64,000 bases of DNA from Phytoactinopolyspora mesophila (GCF_010122465.1 NZ_WLZY01000001.1:1211010-1275009); one strand, 5' to 3'; counted from the first letter of the stretch, positions 26,191 to 34,835 are shown. Made by a program: numbers and translations. Notes: generated by a model not told the origin, from the letters alone.

Positions 26191-27083
26191 CTGGTGCTCG
26201 CCTCGCTGTCTGGCGCTCCTAGGCAGCGTCCGATGCTGGTTCCCAGGTGCGAACCGAGACGCAGCGCGTCGTCGCGATGCTCGGCCAGAACGTCGTACCC
26301 CCGCATCGGCTCGACCTCACCCATCGGCCGCCAGTGCAGCCCAAGCTCCCGGGCTTCCTTCGCCGAGCAGAGCAGTACGTCCGTGGACGCGAGTACCTCC
26401 GCGACCGCCGTCGTCGGCGCTCCGGCCACGGCAACCTGAACAGGCCACAGCCCCACGGCATCGCGCAACCGGATGATCCGGTCCCGGATGTGCGGAACGT
26501 CGTCCTCCGGCTGGATCCAGATCCTTCGCGGCGATCCGCTGTCTCCACGGCCAGGCCGCAAGGTTTCGACATAGACGGCCCGTTCCTGCGGTTCAACCGC
26601 ACTGGCCAGACCGAGTGGAACAGTCCACTGGCCGTCTCCCGCGGGCAGCGCCACCAGCGCGGCTCGCACATCGAGAGACCGCACGAGGTCCCGGCGCTCC
26701 TGGGGCGGGGCGGCTTGGAAGTCGAGGTAGATCTCCAGGGTACGGGCTTCGGCGGCCAGCTGAGCCAAATCGCGTGGAGGGCACGTGTCCGGCACGGCCA
26801 GCCGGAGCGGGCTGAGCTTCGCCCGGACCGCCGCGTCGTTCATCGCCTCCGCCAGCCGCACCAGCCGCTTCGCCGAAGGCAGCATCGCCCGGCCGAAAGG
26901 CGTCAGCGTGGCCCGCCGCGACGACCGGTCGAACAGCGTCCCGCCAAAGTGCCGCTCAAGGGCGGCGATGCGGCGGCTGACCACCGGTTGCGACATCCGC
27001 GCCGCCGCGGCACCTGTAGTGAAGCTGCCGCGTTCGCTCACGTAGACGAACGCCTGGCACGCGCCTAGAACATCCACGATCAC
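26187..27083 (-). CDS. blaA: LysR-type activator of beta-lactamase (BlaA-like)
   Basis: 298 residues from a GTG start. The HTH (GSFTTGAAAARMSQPVVSRR) is at the N-terminus, followed by an effector domain. It lies between the beta-lactamase gene, transcribed the other way, and the blaB-like gene with which it overlaps, as in the S. cacaoi bla locus. A palindrome immediately upstream of its start is the probable operator. Function inferred from context. Confidence 0.82.
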   Translation of the reverse strand: MIVDVLGACQAFVYVSERGSFTTGAAAARMSQPVVSRRIAALERHFGGTLFDRSSRRATLTPFGRAMLPSAKRLVRLAEAMNDAAVRAKLSPLRLAVPDTCPPRDLAQLAAEARTLEIYLDFQAAPPQERRDLVRSLDVRAALVALPAGDGQWTVPLGLASAVEPQERAVYVETLRPGRGDSGSPRRIWIQPEDDVPHIRDRIIRLRDAVGLWPVQVAVAGAPTTAVAEVLASTDVLLCSAKEARELGLHWRPMGEVEPMRGYDVLAEHRDDALRLGSHLGTSIGRCLGAPDSEASTR

Positions 27084-27088
27084 AGCTT

Positions 27089-27103
27089 ATGCATTTTCTG
27101 CAT
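27089..27103. promoter_or_regulatory. Probable BlaA operator
   Basis: ATGCA-N5-TGCAT dyad in an unusually AT-rich patch just upstream of blaA and about 60 nt before the beta-lactamase start. It includes the T-N11-A spacing of LysR sites. Binding is inferred. Confidence 0.6.
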
Positions 27104-27159
27104 CAATCTCTTCAAAAGTGACTTCGACAGCATGGGTAGGTGTCGGAAACACTGCAGCC

Positions 27160-28137
27160 ATGAACGTCATCACCGCCCTGCGCCGCCCTGCGGCCGTCGC
27201 CGTCCTGGCCGCAGCGACCCTTCTTCCGCTCGCCGCCTGCTCCACCACCGAGGACACGTCGGCCACTGAAATCCCCACACCACCGGCCGCCACAACCCCC
27301 GCCGCAGAGTCCACGGCACTGCCAACCATCGAGCCGACCGACGAGCCCGCCGATGTGCGATTGGATGAGCGGTTCGAGGACCTGGAGAGCGCATACGACG
27401 CACGACTCGGCGTGTATGTCCTGGACACCGGCAGCGGACAGGACATCACCTACCGTGCCGACGAGCGGTTCGCGTACGCCTCGACCTTCAAGATCCTGCT
27501 CTGCGCCGTGGTGCTCGATCAGCACTCCTTCGACGATCTAGAGGAGCTGATCACCTTCTCCGCGGACGACTTGCAGGCACATTCGCCGATCACCAGCGAA
27601 CGCGTCGAGACCGGGATGACGATCCGGGAGCTGTGTGACGCCGCGACCCGATACGGCGACAACACCGCGGTGAATCTCCTCCTCGACGTCCTCGGGGGCC
27701 CAAGCGGTCTGGGCGAGGCTCTGAAAGCCGCCGGCGACGACGTCATCAGCGTCGACCGGTACGCGCCCGAGTTGAGCGAGGCCACTCCGGGAGACACACG
27801 AGACACGAGCACGCCGCGTGCGCTCGCCACCACTCTTCGCCTGTTCGCGCTGGAAGATGCCCTCCCCGAGGACAAGCGCGAACTCCTCACTGAATGGATG
27901 GTCGGGAACCTCACGGGAGAAGACCTCATCCGGGCCGGCATACCCGACGACTGGACCGTCGGTGACAGGACCGGAGCCGCCCATTACGGCACCCGCAACT
28001 GCATCGCGATCGTCTGGCCGCCTGATCGCGATCCCATCCTGATCGCGCTTCTCACCAGTCGGGACACCGAGGACGCCGAACGCCAGGACGAGCTGATCGT
28101 CGAGGCGACCGAAGCGATCGTTGATGCCCTGACGTAA
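27160..28137 (+). CDS. bla: Class A beta-lactamase, lipoprotein type
   Basis: The start at 27160 gives a signal with lipobox LLPLAACSTTED, so the enzyme is membrane-anchored. 325 residues. Class A landmarks are the S-x-x-K serine in YASTFKI, omega-loop Glu in LSEATPGDTRDTSTP, and YGTRNCIAIVWPP near the end. Two motif positions deviate: the SDN triad reads GDN (YGDNTAVN, equivalent of Ser130Gly) and KTG reads RTG. Such changes usually reduce turnover or alter inhibitor sensitivity. Divergent from blaA. Confidence 0.92.
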   Translation: MNVITALRRPAAVAVLAAATLLPLAACSTTEDTSATEIPTPPAATTPAAESTALPTIEPTDEPADVRLDERFEDLESAYDARLGVYVLDTGSGQDITYRADERFAYASTFKILLCAVVLDQHSFDDLEELITFSADDLQAHSPITSERVETGMTIRELCDAATRYGDNTAVNLLLDVLGGPSGLGEALKAAGDDVISVDRYAPELSEATPGDTRDTSTPRALATTLRLFALEDALPEDKRELLTEWMVGNLTGEDLIRAGIPDDWTVGDRTGAAHYGTRNCIAIVWPPDRDPILIALLTSRDTEDAERQDELIVEATEAIVDALT

Positions 28138-28271
28138 CCGCGCCGGGATGGCCCCGTCAGCCCAGGCCGGGCGCCCGGCAATGTCCTGCATACCGAGGTC
28201 ACAGCCGCTGGGCGCCGAGGCCGCGCCGCCGGCTCCCTGCCCCGGCGAGGCCGCCGCTTGCAAGCCACCCT

Positions 28272-28349
28272 GCCCCCGTTGATCATGGGCAGATGCCACC
28301 TGCTCGACGCCGAATTGGTGTCACATGCCCATGATCAACAGGAGGGGGC
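28272..28349. repeat. Palindromic repeat family B, copy 1
   Basis: Arms GTTGATCATGGGC (28278-28290) and GCCCATGATCAAC (28327-28339) are perfect complements, with an inner TGCCACC/GGTGTCA pair and flanking C-run/G-run. It lies downstream of the beta-lactamase gene. Confidence 0.85.
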
Positions 28350-28470
28350 GGTTGACGGAGAGCGCGATGAAACTCATCCACGAATCCACCAGAGCACGCT
28401 GACCGAAACCCGCGTCCACTGGTCCGCTGCACGAATCACTCCACACGGCCGTGTCCCTACTATGTAGCTG

Positions 28471-28777
28471 GTGACACAGAGCAGCGGGCGGGAGCCTGGC
28501 CGACCGTGCTGGTCGTCCCTTGTCGTCGATGACGGACAATCAGGACAGGTTGATAGCTTGATCAGCCAAATCGACGGGGTCTTCTATGCGATCACCAACG
28601 GTGCCAGCATTTGCATCGAGGGGCACCATCGTTTCCGCATCGATGAGTGTCGGCCTGCTACCGGCAGGGCCCACCGCCGACCTCACCCGATTCTTGGGAC
28701 GTGAAGTCAGCGTGTCCGGTGTCGTGGACAACTGCCAGTTGATCATCGAGGGGTGCCCACGCGATCACCCCGCGTGA
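28471..28777 (+). other. Possible small or frameshifted ORF, no clear identity
   Basis: Two overlapping plus-strand frames (28471-28704 and 28586-28777) each contain a protein-like stretch (SLISQIDGVFYAITNG and LTRFLGREVSVSGVVDNC), which could be one short gene broken by a frameshift. An antisense frame is also open. No family recognised; may be non-coding. Confidence 0.2.
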
Positions 28778-28902
28778 CGAAACACAGATCCCCCACCGAA
28801 CGATCTTCGATGAAGAGCAAATACCAGAACGCCCACACTTTCAGTTCCCGTCTGATGCTCTGTCTCTCGAGGTTCTGGTGCCACCACTACTCTGACTTCC
28901 CT

Positions 28903-28977
28903 GCCCCCGTCGATCACGGGCAGCTGCCGCCTTCTCGACGCCGGATAGGCGGCACGTGCCCATGATCAACGGGGAGG
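28903..28977. repeat. Palindromic repeat family B, copy 2
   Basis: Arms GTCGATCACGGGC (28909-28921) and GCCCATGATCAAC (28958-28970), inner GCTGCCGCC/GGCGGCACG, flanked by CCCCC and GGGGAGG. Same layout as the copy 630 bp upstream. Confidence 0.85.
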
Positions 28978-29135
28978 TGGGGGTTGGCAGTGTCGGACGC
29001 AGCGCACGTGGCCGCGTCCAGGCGAGATCTTCCCGGGTCTCGGGAGCGGGCGGGCCGGACACCTGGGAATCGTCCCACCGATCCGTGCCGCCGCCCGAGC
29101 ACCGCATCCGGATCGCAGCTGACCGGGCATTCGTC

Positions 29136-29333
29136 TTATCCGCTGGGCTGCGGCAGTTGTTGTTTCGTGCCGGAGGCAGCCAGGTCCGCGTAAGCCAGCA
29201 GAGCGAGCTTCTCCGCGTCGCTGGATCCGGGCTCCGGGAGGTACACGAGGAGCATCAAGCCGTCGGTCCCGCCGATCCTCAGCCGTTCCCGGTCGAGGAT
29301 CAGCTGCCCGATCTGGACGGGCTCGTCACGGGG
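29136..29333 (-). pseudogene. Remnant of an XRE/MmyB-type regulator (C-terminal end only)
   Basis: A 65-codon frame, closed upstream by an in-frame TAA at 29334-29336, reads QIGQLILDRERLRIGG, then LMLLVYLPEPGSSDAEKLAL and a short tail to a stop at 29136. The VVYxPEPGSxSxEALxLL motif is the end of the MmyB-like ligand-binding domain found after Cro/CI-type helix-turn-helix domains. No start codon or DNA-binding part remains, so this is a decayed fragment. Confidence 0.7.
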
Positions 29334-29400
29334 TTAGACCCCTGCGTCGACGGTCGAGCCCTCGTTATACTCCCGGATAGCGTCGCGTGCCGGTGGCGGG

Positions 29401-29958
29401 TTGCGTCAGGCATGGAGGCGTCGGACCACAAGGACACCCATCATCTCCGCGCACAACACATCCGGCCACGCCAGTATCTCCGATCATGACCGTCTCGTCG
29501 CTTGGGGCGATGAGCTCACCCGGATCCACACTCAACTCCGCAATGCGCTGGACGTTGCCCGTGCCGCCGTCGAGGACGCTGGCGAAGCCGAGGAACTGAG
29601 TGATCACGCCGCCCGCAACCTCCTGCTGTATTGCCGAGGCTTCTGCGCAGCACTGTCCGGGCACCACCGCGGGGAAGACGCCGTATTGTTTCCCGAGTTG
29701 CTGGCGATGCGGCCGGATCTCGTACCGGTGGTCGCACAGCTCACTAGCGATCACAACATGATCGAACATCTCTTGGGTGGCCTAGCGGCCGCCGTTGAGA
29801 GCGGAGTCGGCACCGAAGAGCAACTGCAGCATCTCGACGGTATCGAAGCCGTCATGGAGACTCATTTCCGCTACGAGGAGAAGAAGCTCGTCGACCTGCT
29901 GAACGAAGCCGAGCTCGAGAAGACAAAACGGCAATACTTCGGCCCGCTGGCCGAGTAA
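29401..29958 (+). CDS. Hemerythrin domain-containing protein
   Basis: 185 residues from a possible TTG start; the true start may be further in, since the recognisable domain begins near LVAWGDELTRIHTQLRNAL. Four-helix bundle ligands are visible as GHHRGEDAVLFPEL, DHNMIEHLL and THFRYEEKKL, consistent with a di-iron HHE hemerythrin-like fold. Actinobacterial relatives sense or bind oxygen/NO or redox iron. Isolated among pseudogenes. Confidence 0.82.
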   Translation: MRQAWRRRTTRTPIISAHNTSGHASISDHDRLVAWGDELTRIHTQLRNALDVARAAVEDAGEAEELSDHAARNLLLYCRGFCAALSGHHRGEDAVLFPELLAMRPDLVPVVAQLTSDHNMIEHLLGGLAAAVESGVGTEEQLQHLDGIEAVMETHFRYEEKKLVDLLNEAELEKTKRQYFGPLAE

Positions 29959-30239
29959 CCCACCGCTTCTCCAAAATTCGGCGGTCCTCGATCTTGGTTG
30001 GCACCTCGCACCTGGCGGGCTTCATGGCTATTCGCAGCGCTCATGCCCTTTGGTGGCCGGATCAATGAAAAGAAGCCGGTGGCGGACTAGTCGAGGCATA
30101 CCCTATCTCCATGCCGAACCAACCAGCCTTTTCGAAGAGGTTCGGCTCCGAGCGAGACCGGAAGATGGCCAAGTGGCGCTGGGTGATGCGGCTGCGCGTT
30201 CAACCCTGATCAGCCCACCTGGTCATTCAGGGTTGACAG

Positions 30240-30531
30240 CTTCTGGGCGGTCAACAACGCCGACCGACCCGAATTCCACCTGCCGCCTGCGCTGTATTCC
30301 GCGTCGAAGTCAGCAGCCACGATGCTGACGGTCCAGTACGCCAAAGCCCACCCGGACATCAAGTTCAACGCCCTCGAACCCGGCACCACCGCCACAGACA
30401 TGACCGCAGCCTTCGGAATCGGACGGCCACCGGAAGAGAGCGCCACGATCGTCGTCCGCCTCGCGACCCTCGGCCCGCACGGGCCTACCGGAACGTTCCA
30501 AGACGAAACCGGGGAGCTGCTGCCCGGGTAG
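30240..30531 (+). pseudogene. Short-chain dehydrogenase remnant with internal deletion
   Basis: The frame contains VNNA (the NNAG element of classical SDRs) at 30250 and, only 13 codons later, LYSASKSAATML (the Tyr-x3-Lys catalytic motif), which normally lie about 60 residues apart. The tail FNALEPGTTATDMTAAFG and GPTGTFQDETGELLPG is a normal SDR C-terminus. The N-terminal Rossmann half is absent. Confidence 0.78.
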
Positions 30532-30631
30532 CCGCGAGCCCTGCCGGTTGTGCTGTTCCAACGGACCACGGACCTTGGCGGGTACTCGCGGGCTGCTCAT
30601 GTCGTCTTGGTTCCTGCCGGTGTGGTCACAG

Positions 30632-30820
30632 TCACGACAATGACGAGATCGTCGGGACCGTGAAGTCGGCGGGATAGGTGGTGTAAAGCGGGCGATCTTC
30701 GGAGATGGCCGAGGCGGCGATCATCAGGTCAGCTATGCGGCGACGCGGCTGGCTGCCAGCAGCAACGACGCCGGCCGCGAGTTCGATCCGCCAGCGTCCA
30801 TGGCGACGGCACGTGCTGCA
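30632..30820 (-). pseudogene. PIN-domain (VapC-type) toxin remnant
   Basis: A 62-codon frame on the minus strand, closed upstream by an in-frame TGA at 30821-30823, reads RRRIADLMIAASAISEDRPL then YTTYPADF, the C-terminal acidic region of VapC PIN ribonucleases (typically RRxFDLLIAATA...PLYTxNPxDF). The N-terminal catalytic half and any antitoxin are missing. Confidence 0.65.
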
Positions 30821-30835
30821 TCAGACGAGACACTC

Positions 30836-31510
30836 TCAGCCGGGCGGAGAATCATCAGCTAGTTCCTGGTCAATCCCCTCGACCAGCTCCCGGAACGCCC
30901 TCACACCGGGTGCCGGGTCGCGGCGTTCATCAGGTTCCAGCCCTGAAACCACAAGATCAGCCAGGAGCCCGAACGTCGTCTCCAACGACGGCGCCGCATC
31001 ATCACGCAACACCGGCTCGGCCAGCAGCGGGCCGACAACAAGCACACTCAGCAGGTGGCTGACGACAGCAGGATCGACGTCACTGCGCAGCAATCCGGCA
31101 TCGGCCAGTTCACTCAGGAACTGCGCACCGAGCAACACGCGCGGACGGTAGCGCTCGGCACCCCGAAGCAGTCCGGCAACGATTTGACCATTGTCTTCGT
31201 ACATAGCGCGCAGGAACGGCCGATCAAGCAACGCAGCGATCGAGTGGCGGTAGATGCCCGACAGACGCCCACCTTCCGGGTCGGCTTCGACCCGGGTGAG
31301 CGCGTCGGCGAGATATCGACGGTACTCACGCCGCACGACAGTGTCGACAAGCGCATCCCTGCTGGAGAACTCCAGGTAGACCGCCCCTTTCGACACCCCG
31401 GCGGCGCGGGCGATCTCATCGATCGAGGCACGCCGGACACCGGAGCGGAGGATGAGCGCGATGGCGGCGTCGAGCAGCTTGTCGCGCCGCTGCGGATCCC
31501 GTGCACTCAC
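30836..31510 (-). CDS. TetR family transcriptional regulator
   Basis: The GTG start at 31510 overlaps the hydrolase stop (GTGA); the longer open frame lies inside the hydrolase gene. 224 residues with HTH RDKLLDAAIALILRSGVRR ... GVSKGAVYLEFSSRDALV and a TetR C-terminal domain. Translated after the hydrolase and probably autoregulated through the palindrome at 32363-32394. Confidence 0.88.
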   Translation of the reverse strand: MSARDPQRRDKLLDAAIALILRSGVRRASIDEIARAAGVSKGAVYLEFSSRDALVDTVVRREYRRYLADALTRVEADPEGGRLSGIYRHSIAALLDRPFLRAMYEDNGQIVAGLLRGAERYRPRVLLGAQFLSELADAGLLRSDVDPAVVSHLLSVLVVGPLLAEPVLRDDAAPSLETTFGLLADLVVSGLEPDERRDPAPGVRAFRELVEGIDQELADDSPPG

Positions 31511-32352
31511 TGCGCCGCCCTCCCGGTAGAAACGAACTCGGACAGGAACTCCAACAAGATCCGATTGAAGAACTCTGGGTTGTCCTGATTGGCGTTGTGC
31601 CCAGCGTTCGCGATGACCTTGTACCGTGCCCGCGGATCCCGTTCGGCCCAGGCAGGCGCGGAGCGACGGATGTTGCCGGTCCTGTCCTGGTCGCCGTGGG
31701 TCAGCAGCAGCGGGTGCTCGATTCGGTAACCGGGTCGGGGCTGCACCGCCAGGGCGACGGCATTCCAGACGGCAATGAACTCCTGCTTTCTCAGCGCGCT
31801 CACGGCATCGTAGGCGTAGGCACGCGCCTCGTCGGTGACCGCGGTTGCCTTGGCCACAGTCCGGCGCAGGTTTCCCCAGGGCCACAACCGAAACCACAAC
31901 GGAGAGGTACGCAAGGAGAACATCTCCAATCGCGTCAAAGGCGCTGTTATGCACGTTGAGCCGATGATGCCGAGGGCAACAATCCGATCCGGGTACCGGA
32001 GGACCAGGTCCTGCGCGACGTAGCCCCCCATGGACTGGCCGATGATGACGAACCGGTCTACGCCGAGCTGATCAACCAGCGCGAGCACGTCGTCGGCCAG
32101 GTCCGTGACCATAAAGGGGACCTCGCCGACAGGCTTCGACTTCCCATGTCCACGCAAATCCACCGTCATCACCCGGTAACCCGCGTCGAGGAGCGGCGCA
32201 AGTTGGGGGTCGAACATCCGGTGGTCCATTGCTGCCCCGTGGCTCAACACCACCAACGGCGCCGACTCCGAACCACGCACCGAGGCGTGGACCGGACAAC
32301 CCGAACGCTTCACTACAAGCTCTCGCACGTGCCATTCAGTTGCATCACTCAT
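31507..32352 (-). CDS. Alpha/beta hydrolase
   Basis: 281 residues. Nucleophile elbow GQSMGGYVAQ, oxyanion HGAAMDH, acid in HGDQDRTG and catalytic His in NAGHNANQDNPEFFN, so the triad is complete. No lid that would define a substrate. First gene of a two-gene operon with a TetR regulator, suggesting an inducible esterase or hydrolase. Confidence 0.88.
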   Translation of the reverse strand: MSDATEWHVRELVVKRSGCPVHASVRGSESAPLVVLSHGAAMDHRMFDPQLAPLLDAGYRVMTVDLRGHGKSKPVGEVPFMVTDLADDVLALVDQLGVDRFVIIGQSMGGYVAQDLVLRYPDRIVALGIIGSTCITAPLTRLEMFSLRTSPLWFRLWPWGNLRRTVAKATAVTDEARAYAYDAVSALRKQEFIAVWNAVALAVQPRPGYRIEHPLLLTHGDQDRTGNIRRSAPAWAERDPRARYKVIANAGHNANQDNPEFFNRILLEFLSEFVSTGRAAQ

Positions 32353-32362
32353 GCTTCAATTC

Positions 32363-32394
32363 TGACCAATTGACTTGAAATGGTCAATCGGTCA
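32363..32394. promoter_or_regulatory. TetR operator upstream of hydrolase-tetR operon
   Basis: Near-perfect 32-bp palindrome: TGACC-A-ATTGAC, a 7-nt centre, GTCAAT-C-GGTCA. It starts 10 nt before the hydrolase start codon and is AT-rich relative to its surroundings. Length and symmetry fit a TetR dimer pair; autoregulation is inferred. Confidence 0.75.
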
Positions 32395-32532
32395 ATTTGG
32401 CGGCCTTGCGGTTCCCTACCGCAGGTCCCGCCACAAAATCGACGTCGCATTGGGCCGCGGGCGCACCGTCGAGACCACCACTGAGCAACGGGCACACCTT
32501 GGCCAGCCTGCGCCTGCTGACGGCAAGCGGAT

Positions 32533-32979
32533 TCAACCGCTCTCGGTCCGCAGCGACGCCGCCGTCGCCTCAACCCAGCGTCGTTGCCTGCGGGTCTCGA
32601 CGGCGCGACGATGGTAGTGCGCGCGAACCCAGCCCACCGCTCTCTCCGGCGCGACGCCGCTCATCGTAGCCAGAAGAGCGAGAGCAGCCCCGGTGCGGCC
32701 GATGCCGCCGCCACACGCGATTTCGACGCGCTGCTCGGCGGCCCGCTCATATGCCTCACGCAACGCTGCCACCGCGGCGTCCGTCGAGTCGGGCAACCGG
32801 AAGTCGCGCCACCGGACCCAGCGATATAGCCACGGTTCCGCCTCCGGGTCGCGGCCGAGCAGGTAAACCGCGAAGTCCGGTGCCGGCATGTCACCGCGAG
32901 GCTTGCGCGTTCCCGCGCCACGGAGTCGTCGACCGTCGGGCAGCTCAACCACACCGTGCTCGTGGGCCCATGTGTTCAC
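32533..32979 (-). CDS. Dual-specificity-type protein tyrosine phosphatase
   Basis: 148 residues. The phosphatase loop ACGGGIGRTGAALALL contains C-x5-R with the following Thr; the upstream WVRWRDFRLPD resembles the general-acid loop region. Compact actinobacterial PTPs of this size are common. Single-gene unit; substrate unknown. A short C-terminal basic helix (HYHRRAVETRRQRRW) is unusual but plausible. Confidence 0.85.
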   Translation of the reverse strand: MNTWAHEHGVVELPDGRRLRGAGTRKPRGDMPAPDFAVYLLGRDPEAEPWLYRWVRWRDFRLPDSTDAAVAALREAYERAAEQRVEIACGGGIGRTGAALALLATMSGVAPERAVGWVRAHYHRRAVETRRQRRWVEATAASLRTESG

Positions 32980-33074
32980 GGTTCGAGGCTAGCCACTCCA
33001 GCCCGGCAGCGCCTCCACGTCATATGGTCCGAGCAGCGCAACGCCATCAACCCATCGGCAACGTGCGCCGGACC

Positions 33075-33593
33075 CTACGTCGTGCCCGTGGCTCGTGTGC
33101 GTTGGTAGTGGCGGCGAGCCTTGAGCCGGTTGCCGCATAACGCCATCGAGCACCATTGAGCCCTGTTCGCGTTGCTGCGGTCGAGCAGGAAGCGGCAGCA
33201 TTCGGGGTTCGCACACGGCCGAAGGCGACCGGGCGCGCGTTCCTTGATCCCAGCCCAGGCAAGCAGCGCTCGTGCCGCGAGCATTTCCTCGGCGGATACC
33301 TGCAGCTCCCAACCGAGGACACCGTCGCGCAGCCGTGGCCCCAGCGTGACCCGTTCAAGCTGCGCGGCAAGCGTCTGTGCTGGCGATTTCCCGCTGATGA
33401 CGTCCTGGATCGCATCGCGAGCGCTCCGGAGCTTCGCCGTCTCGCCGGCGGTGCCGGCGCCGCCGTGGGCTGCCGCCCAACTCCGCGCCTTGGCGGGGTC
33501 CGCAAGCTCGTCAATGCGCTGACCGTCGACCACGGGTGTCGTGTTGAGCAGATCCACCAGCAGGTCTTCGTCCTCGCGCACCACCAGATCCAA
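33075..33593 (-). CDS. CGNR zinc-finger/ABATE-domain transcriptional regulator
   Basis: TTG start at 33593 chosen because AAGGAGG lies 6 nt upstream; the longer open frame to 33728 overlaps the divergent gene. 172 residues: N-terminal ABATE-like stretch (EDLLVDLLNTTPVVDG) and C-terminal CGNR zinc finger (CANPECCRFLLD ... WCSMALCGNRLKARRHYQR), with the four cysteines in place. Divergent from an alpha/beta hydrolase with a palindrome in between; probably its regulator. Confidence 0.85.
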   Translation of the reverse strand: MDLVVREDEDLLVDLLNTTPVVDGQRIDELADPAKARSWAAAHGGAGTAGETAKLRSARDAIQDVISGKSPAQTLAAQLERVTLGPRLRDGVLGWELQVSAEEMLAARALLAWAGIKERAPGRLRPCANPECCRFLLDRSNANRAQWCSMALCGNRLKARRHYQRTRATGTT

Positions 33594-33620
33594 GACTAAC
33601 CTCCTTAATCCTTCTTGACA

Positions 33621-33657
33621 GGTTAGCATCCCCGTGCTTCCCTTGAGGGATCTAACC
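33621..33657. promoter_or_regulatory. Probable operator between CGNR regulator and hydrolase
   Basis: Dyad GGTTAG-C-ATCCC ... GGGAT-CTAACC with a 13-nt centre in the divergent gap, plus a further GGTTAG at 33678-33683 close to the hydrolase start. Likely site for the CGNR protein; inferred from position and symmetry. Confidence 0.6.
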
Positions 33658-33686
33658 AAACAAAGCCAATTGAGAGGGTTAGACCT

Positions 33687-34556
33687 ATGGTTGCCATTCA
33701 CCACCGGTTCGCTCACGTCGGCGGACACAGGATCTTCTACCGTGAGGCCGGTCCTCGCGACTCGCCGACCGTCGTGCTACTTCATGGCTATCCGACCAGC
33801 TCGCATATGTTCCGTACACTCATCCCGCTGCTGGCTGACGAATACCACGTCGTGGCGCCAGACCACCTGGGGTTCGGGCTGTCCGACGCGCCCAGTGTCG
33901 AAGAATTCGACTACAGCTTCGACGCGCTGACGGAAATTACTGCCACCCTGCTGTCGGACCTGGATATCACCAAGTATGCGATCTACGTGCAGGACTACGG
34001 CGCTCCAATCGGCTGGCGGCTCGCGCTGGACAACCCGTCAGCGATTACCGCGATCATCAGCCAGAACGGCAACGCATACCCCGAAGGCTTCGTCGAAGGC
34101 TTTTGGGCCGACGTGTGGGCCTATGCGAAGGAGCAGAACGCGCAGACCGAATCCGCTGTCCGTGTCGCTCTGACGCGTGAAGCTATCAAGTGGCAGTACC
34201 TACACGGCGTCCTCGATCCCACGCTCGTCGATCCAGGCACCTGGGAACACGACTTCGCACTCATCTCCCGGCCGGGCAACGACCTGGTTCAGCTTCAGCT
34301 CTTCCGCGACTACGCCACCAACCCACCGCTGTACCCTCGGATGCACGAGTACTTGCGTTCATCCCAGGTGCCCCTGCTGGCCGTCTGGGGCGAGAATGAT
34401 GAGATCTTCGGGCCTGCCGGCGCCAAGGCATTCGCCCGGGACCTGCCGGATGCTCGGATCGAACTGCTGCCCGGCGGGCACTTTCTCCTCGAATCCAACC
34501 TCGACGAGGTCGCCGCACTCATCCACGACTTCCTCGCGACGGCGATCACTCGGTGA
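33687..34556 (+). CDS. Alpha/beta hydrolase, haloalkane dehalogenase/epoxide hydrolase-like
   Basis: 289 residues, ATG preceded by a GAGAGGG sequence. HGYPTSSHMF oxyanion region, aspartate nucleophile in YVQDYGAPIGWRL, acid in WGENDEIFG and base in GGHFLLESN. An Asp rather than Ser nucleophile places it with dehalogenases/epoxide hydrolases, but the usual halide-stabilising Trp after the nucleophile is Tyr. The true reaction is uncertain. Divergent from the CGNR regulator. Confidence 0.88.
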   Translation: MVAIHHRFAHVGGHRIFYREAGPRDSPTVVLLHGYPTSSHMFRTLIPLLADEYHVVAPDHLGFGLSDAPSVEEFDYSFDALTEITATLLSDLDITKYAIYVQDYGAPIGWRLALDNPSAITAIISQNGNAYPEGFVEGFWADVWAYAKEQNAQTESAVRVALTREAIKWQYLHGVLDPTLVDPGTWEHDFALISRPGNDLVQLQLFRDYATNPPLYPRMHEYLRSSQVPLLAVWGENDEIFGPAGAKAFARDLPDARIELLPGGHFLLESNLDEVAALIHDFLATAITR

Positions 34557-34835
34557 CTGCCGTGGACCCATCAGGGACGGTATCGGCGGAGCCAGCGAGG
34601 TTCCCGGTCCCGTAAACCAGACCGAGGACGTCTCGCGCCAAGTGAAGCCCCAAATCGACCTTGATCATGTGCGACTTACTCGCGTTCGCTGAGTGGCTCC
34701 GTCGGGGCCGAGACCGGCCGGTGTTCGCTATCAGTCAAGCTGATCGAGGCCGATGAGTTTTGAGTTCTCGTGGTGTCTATCTCTGACAATGGCTGCAGAC
34801 TGGCCCGACACGAAGACACGAATGAGGAGCGTCCT

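Noticed and set aside
30836-31954. 372-codon frame extending the TetR gene upstream
   Set aside because: The extra N-terminus lies wholly within the alpha/beta hydrolase gene; GTG at 31510 overlaps the hydrolase stop and begins the TetR domain.
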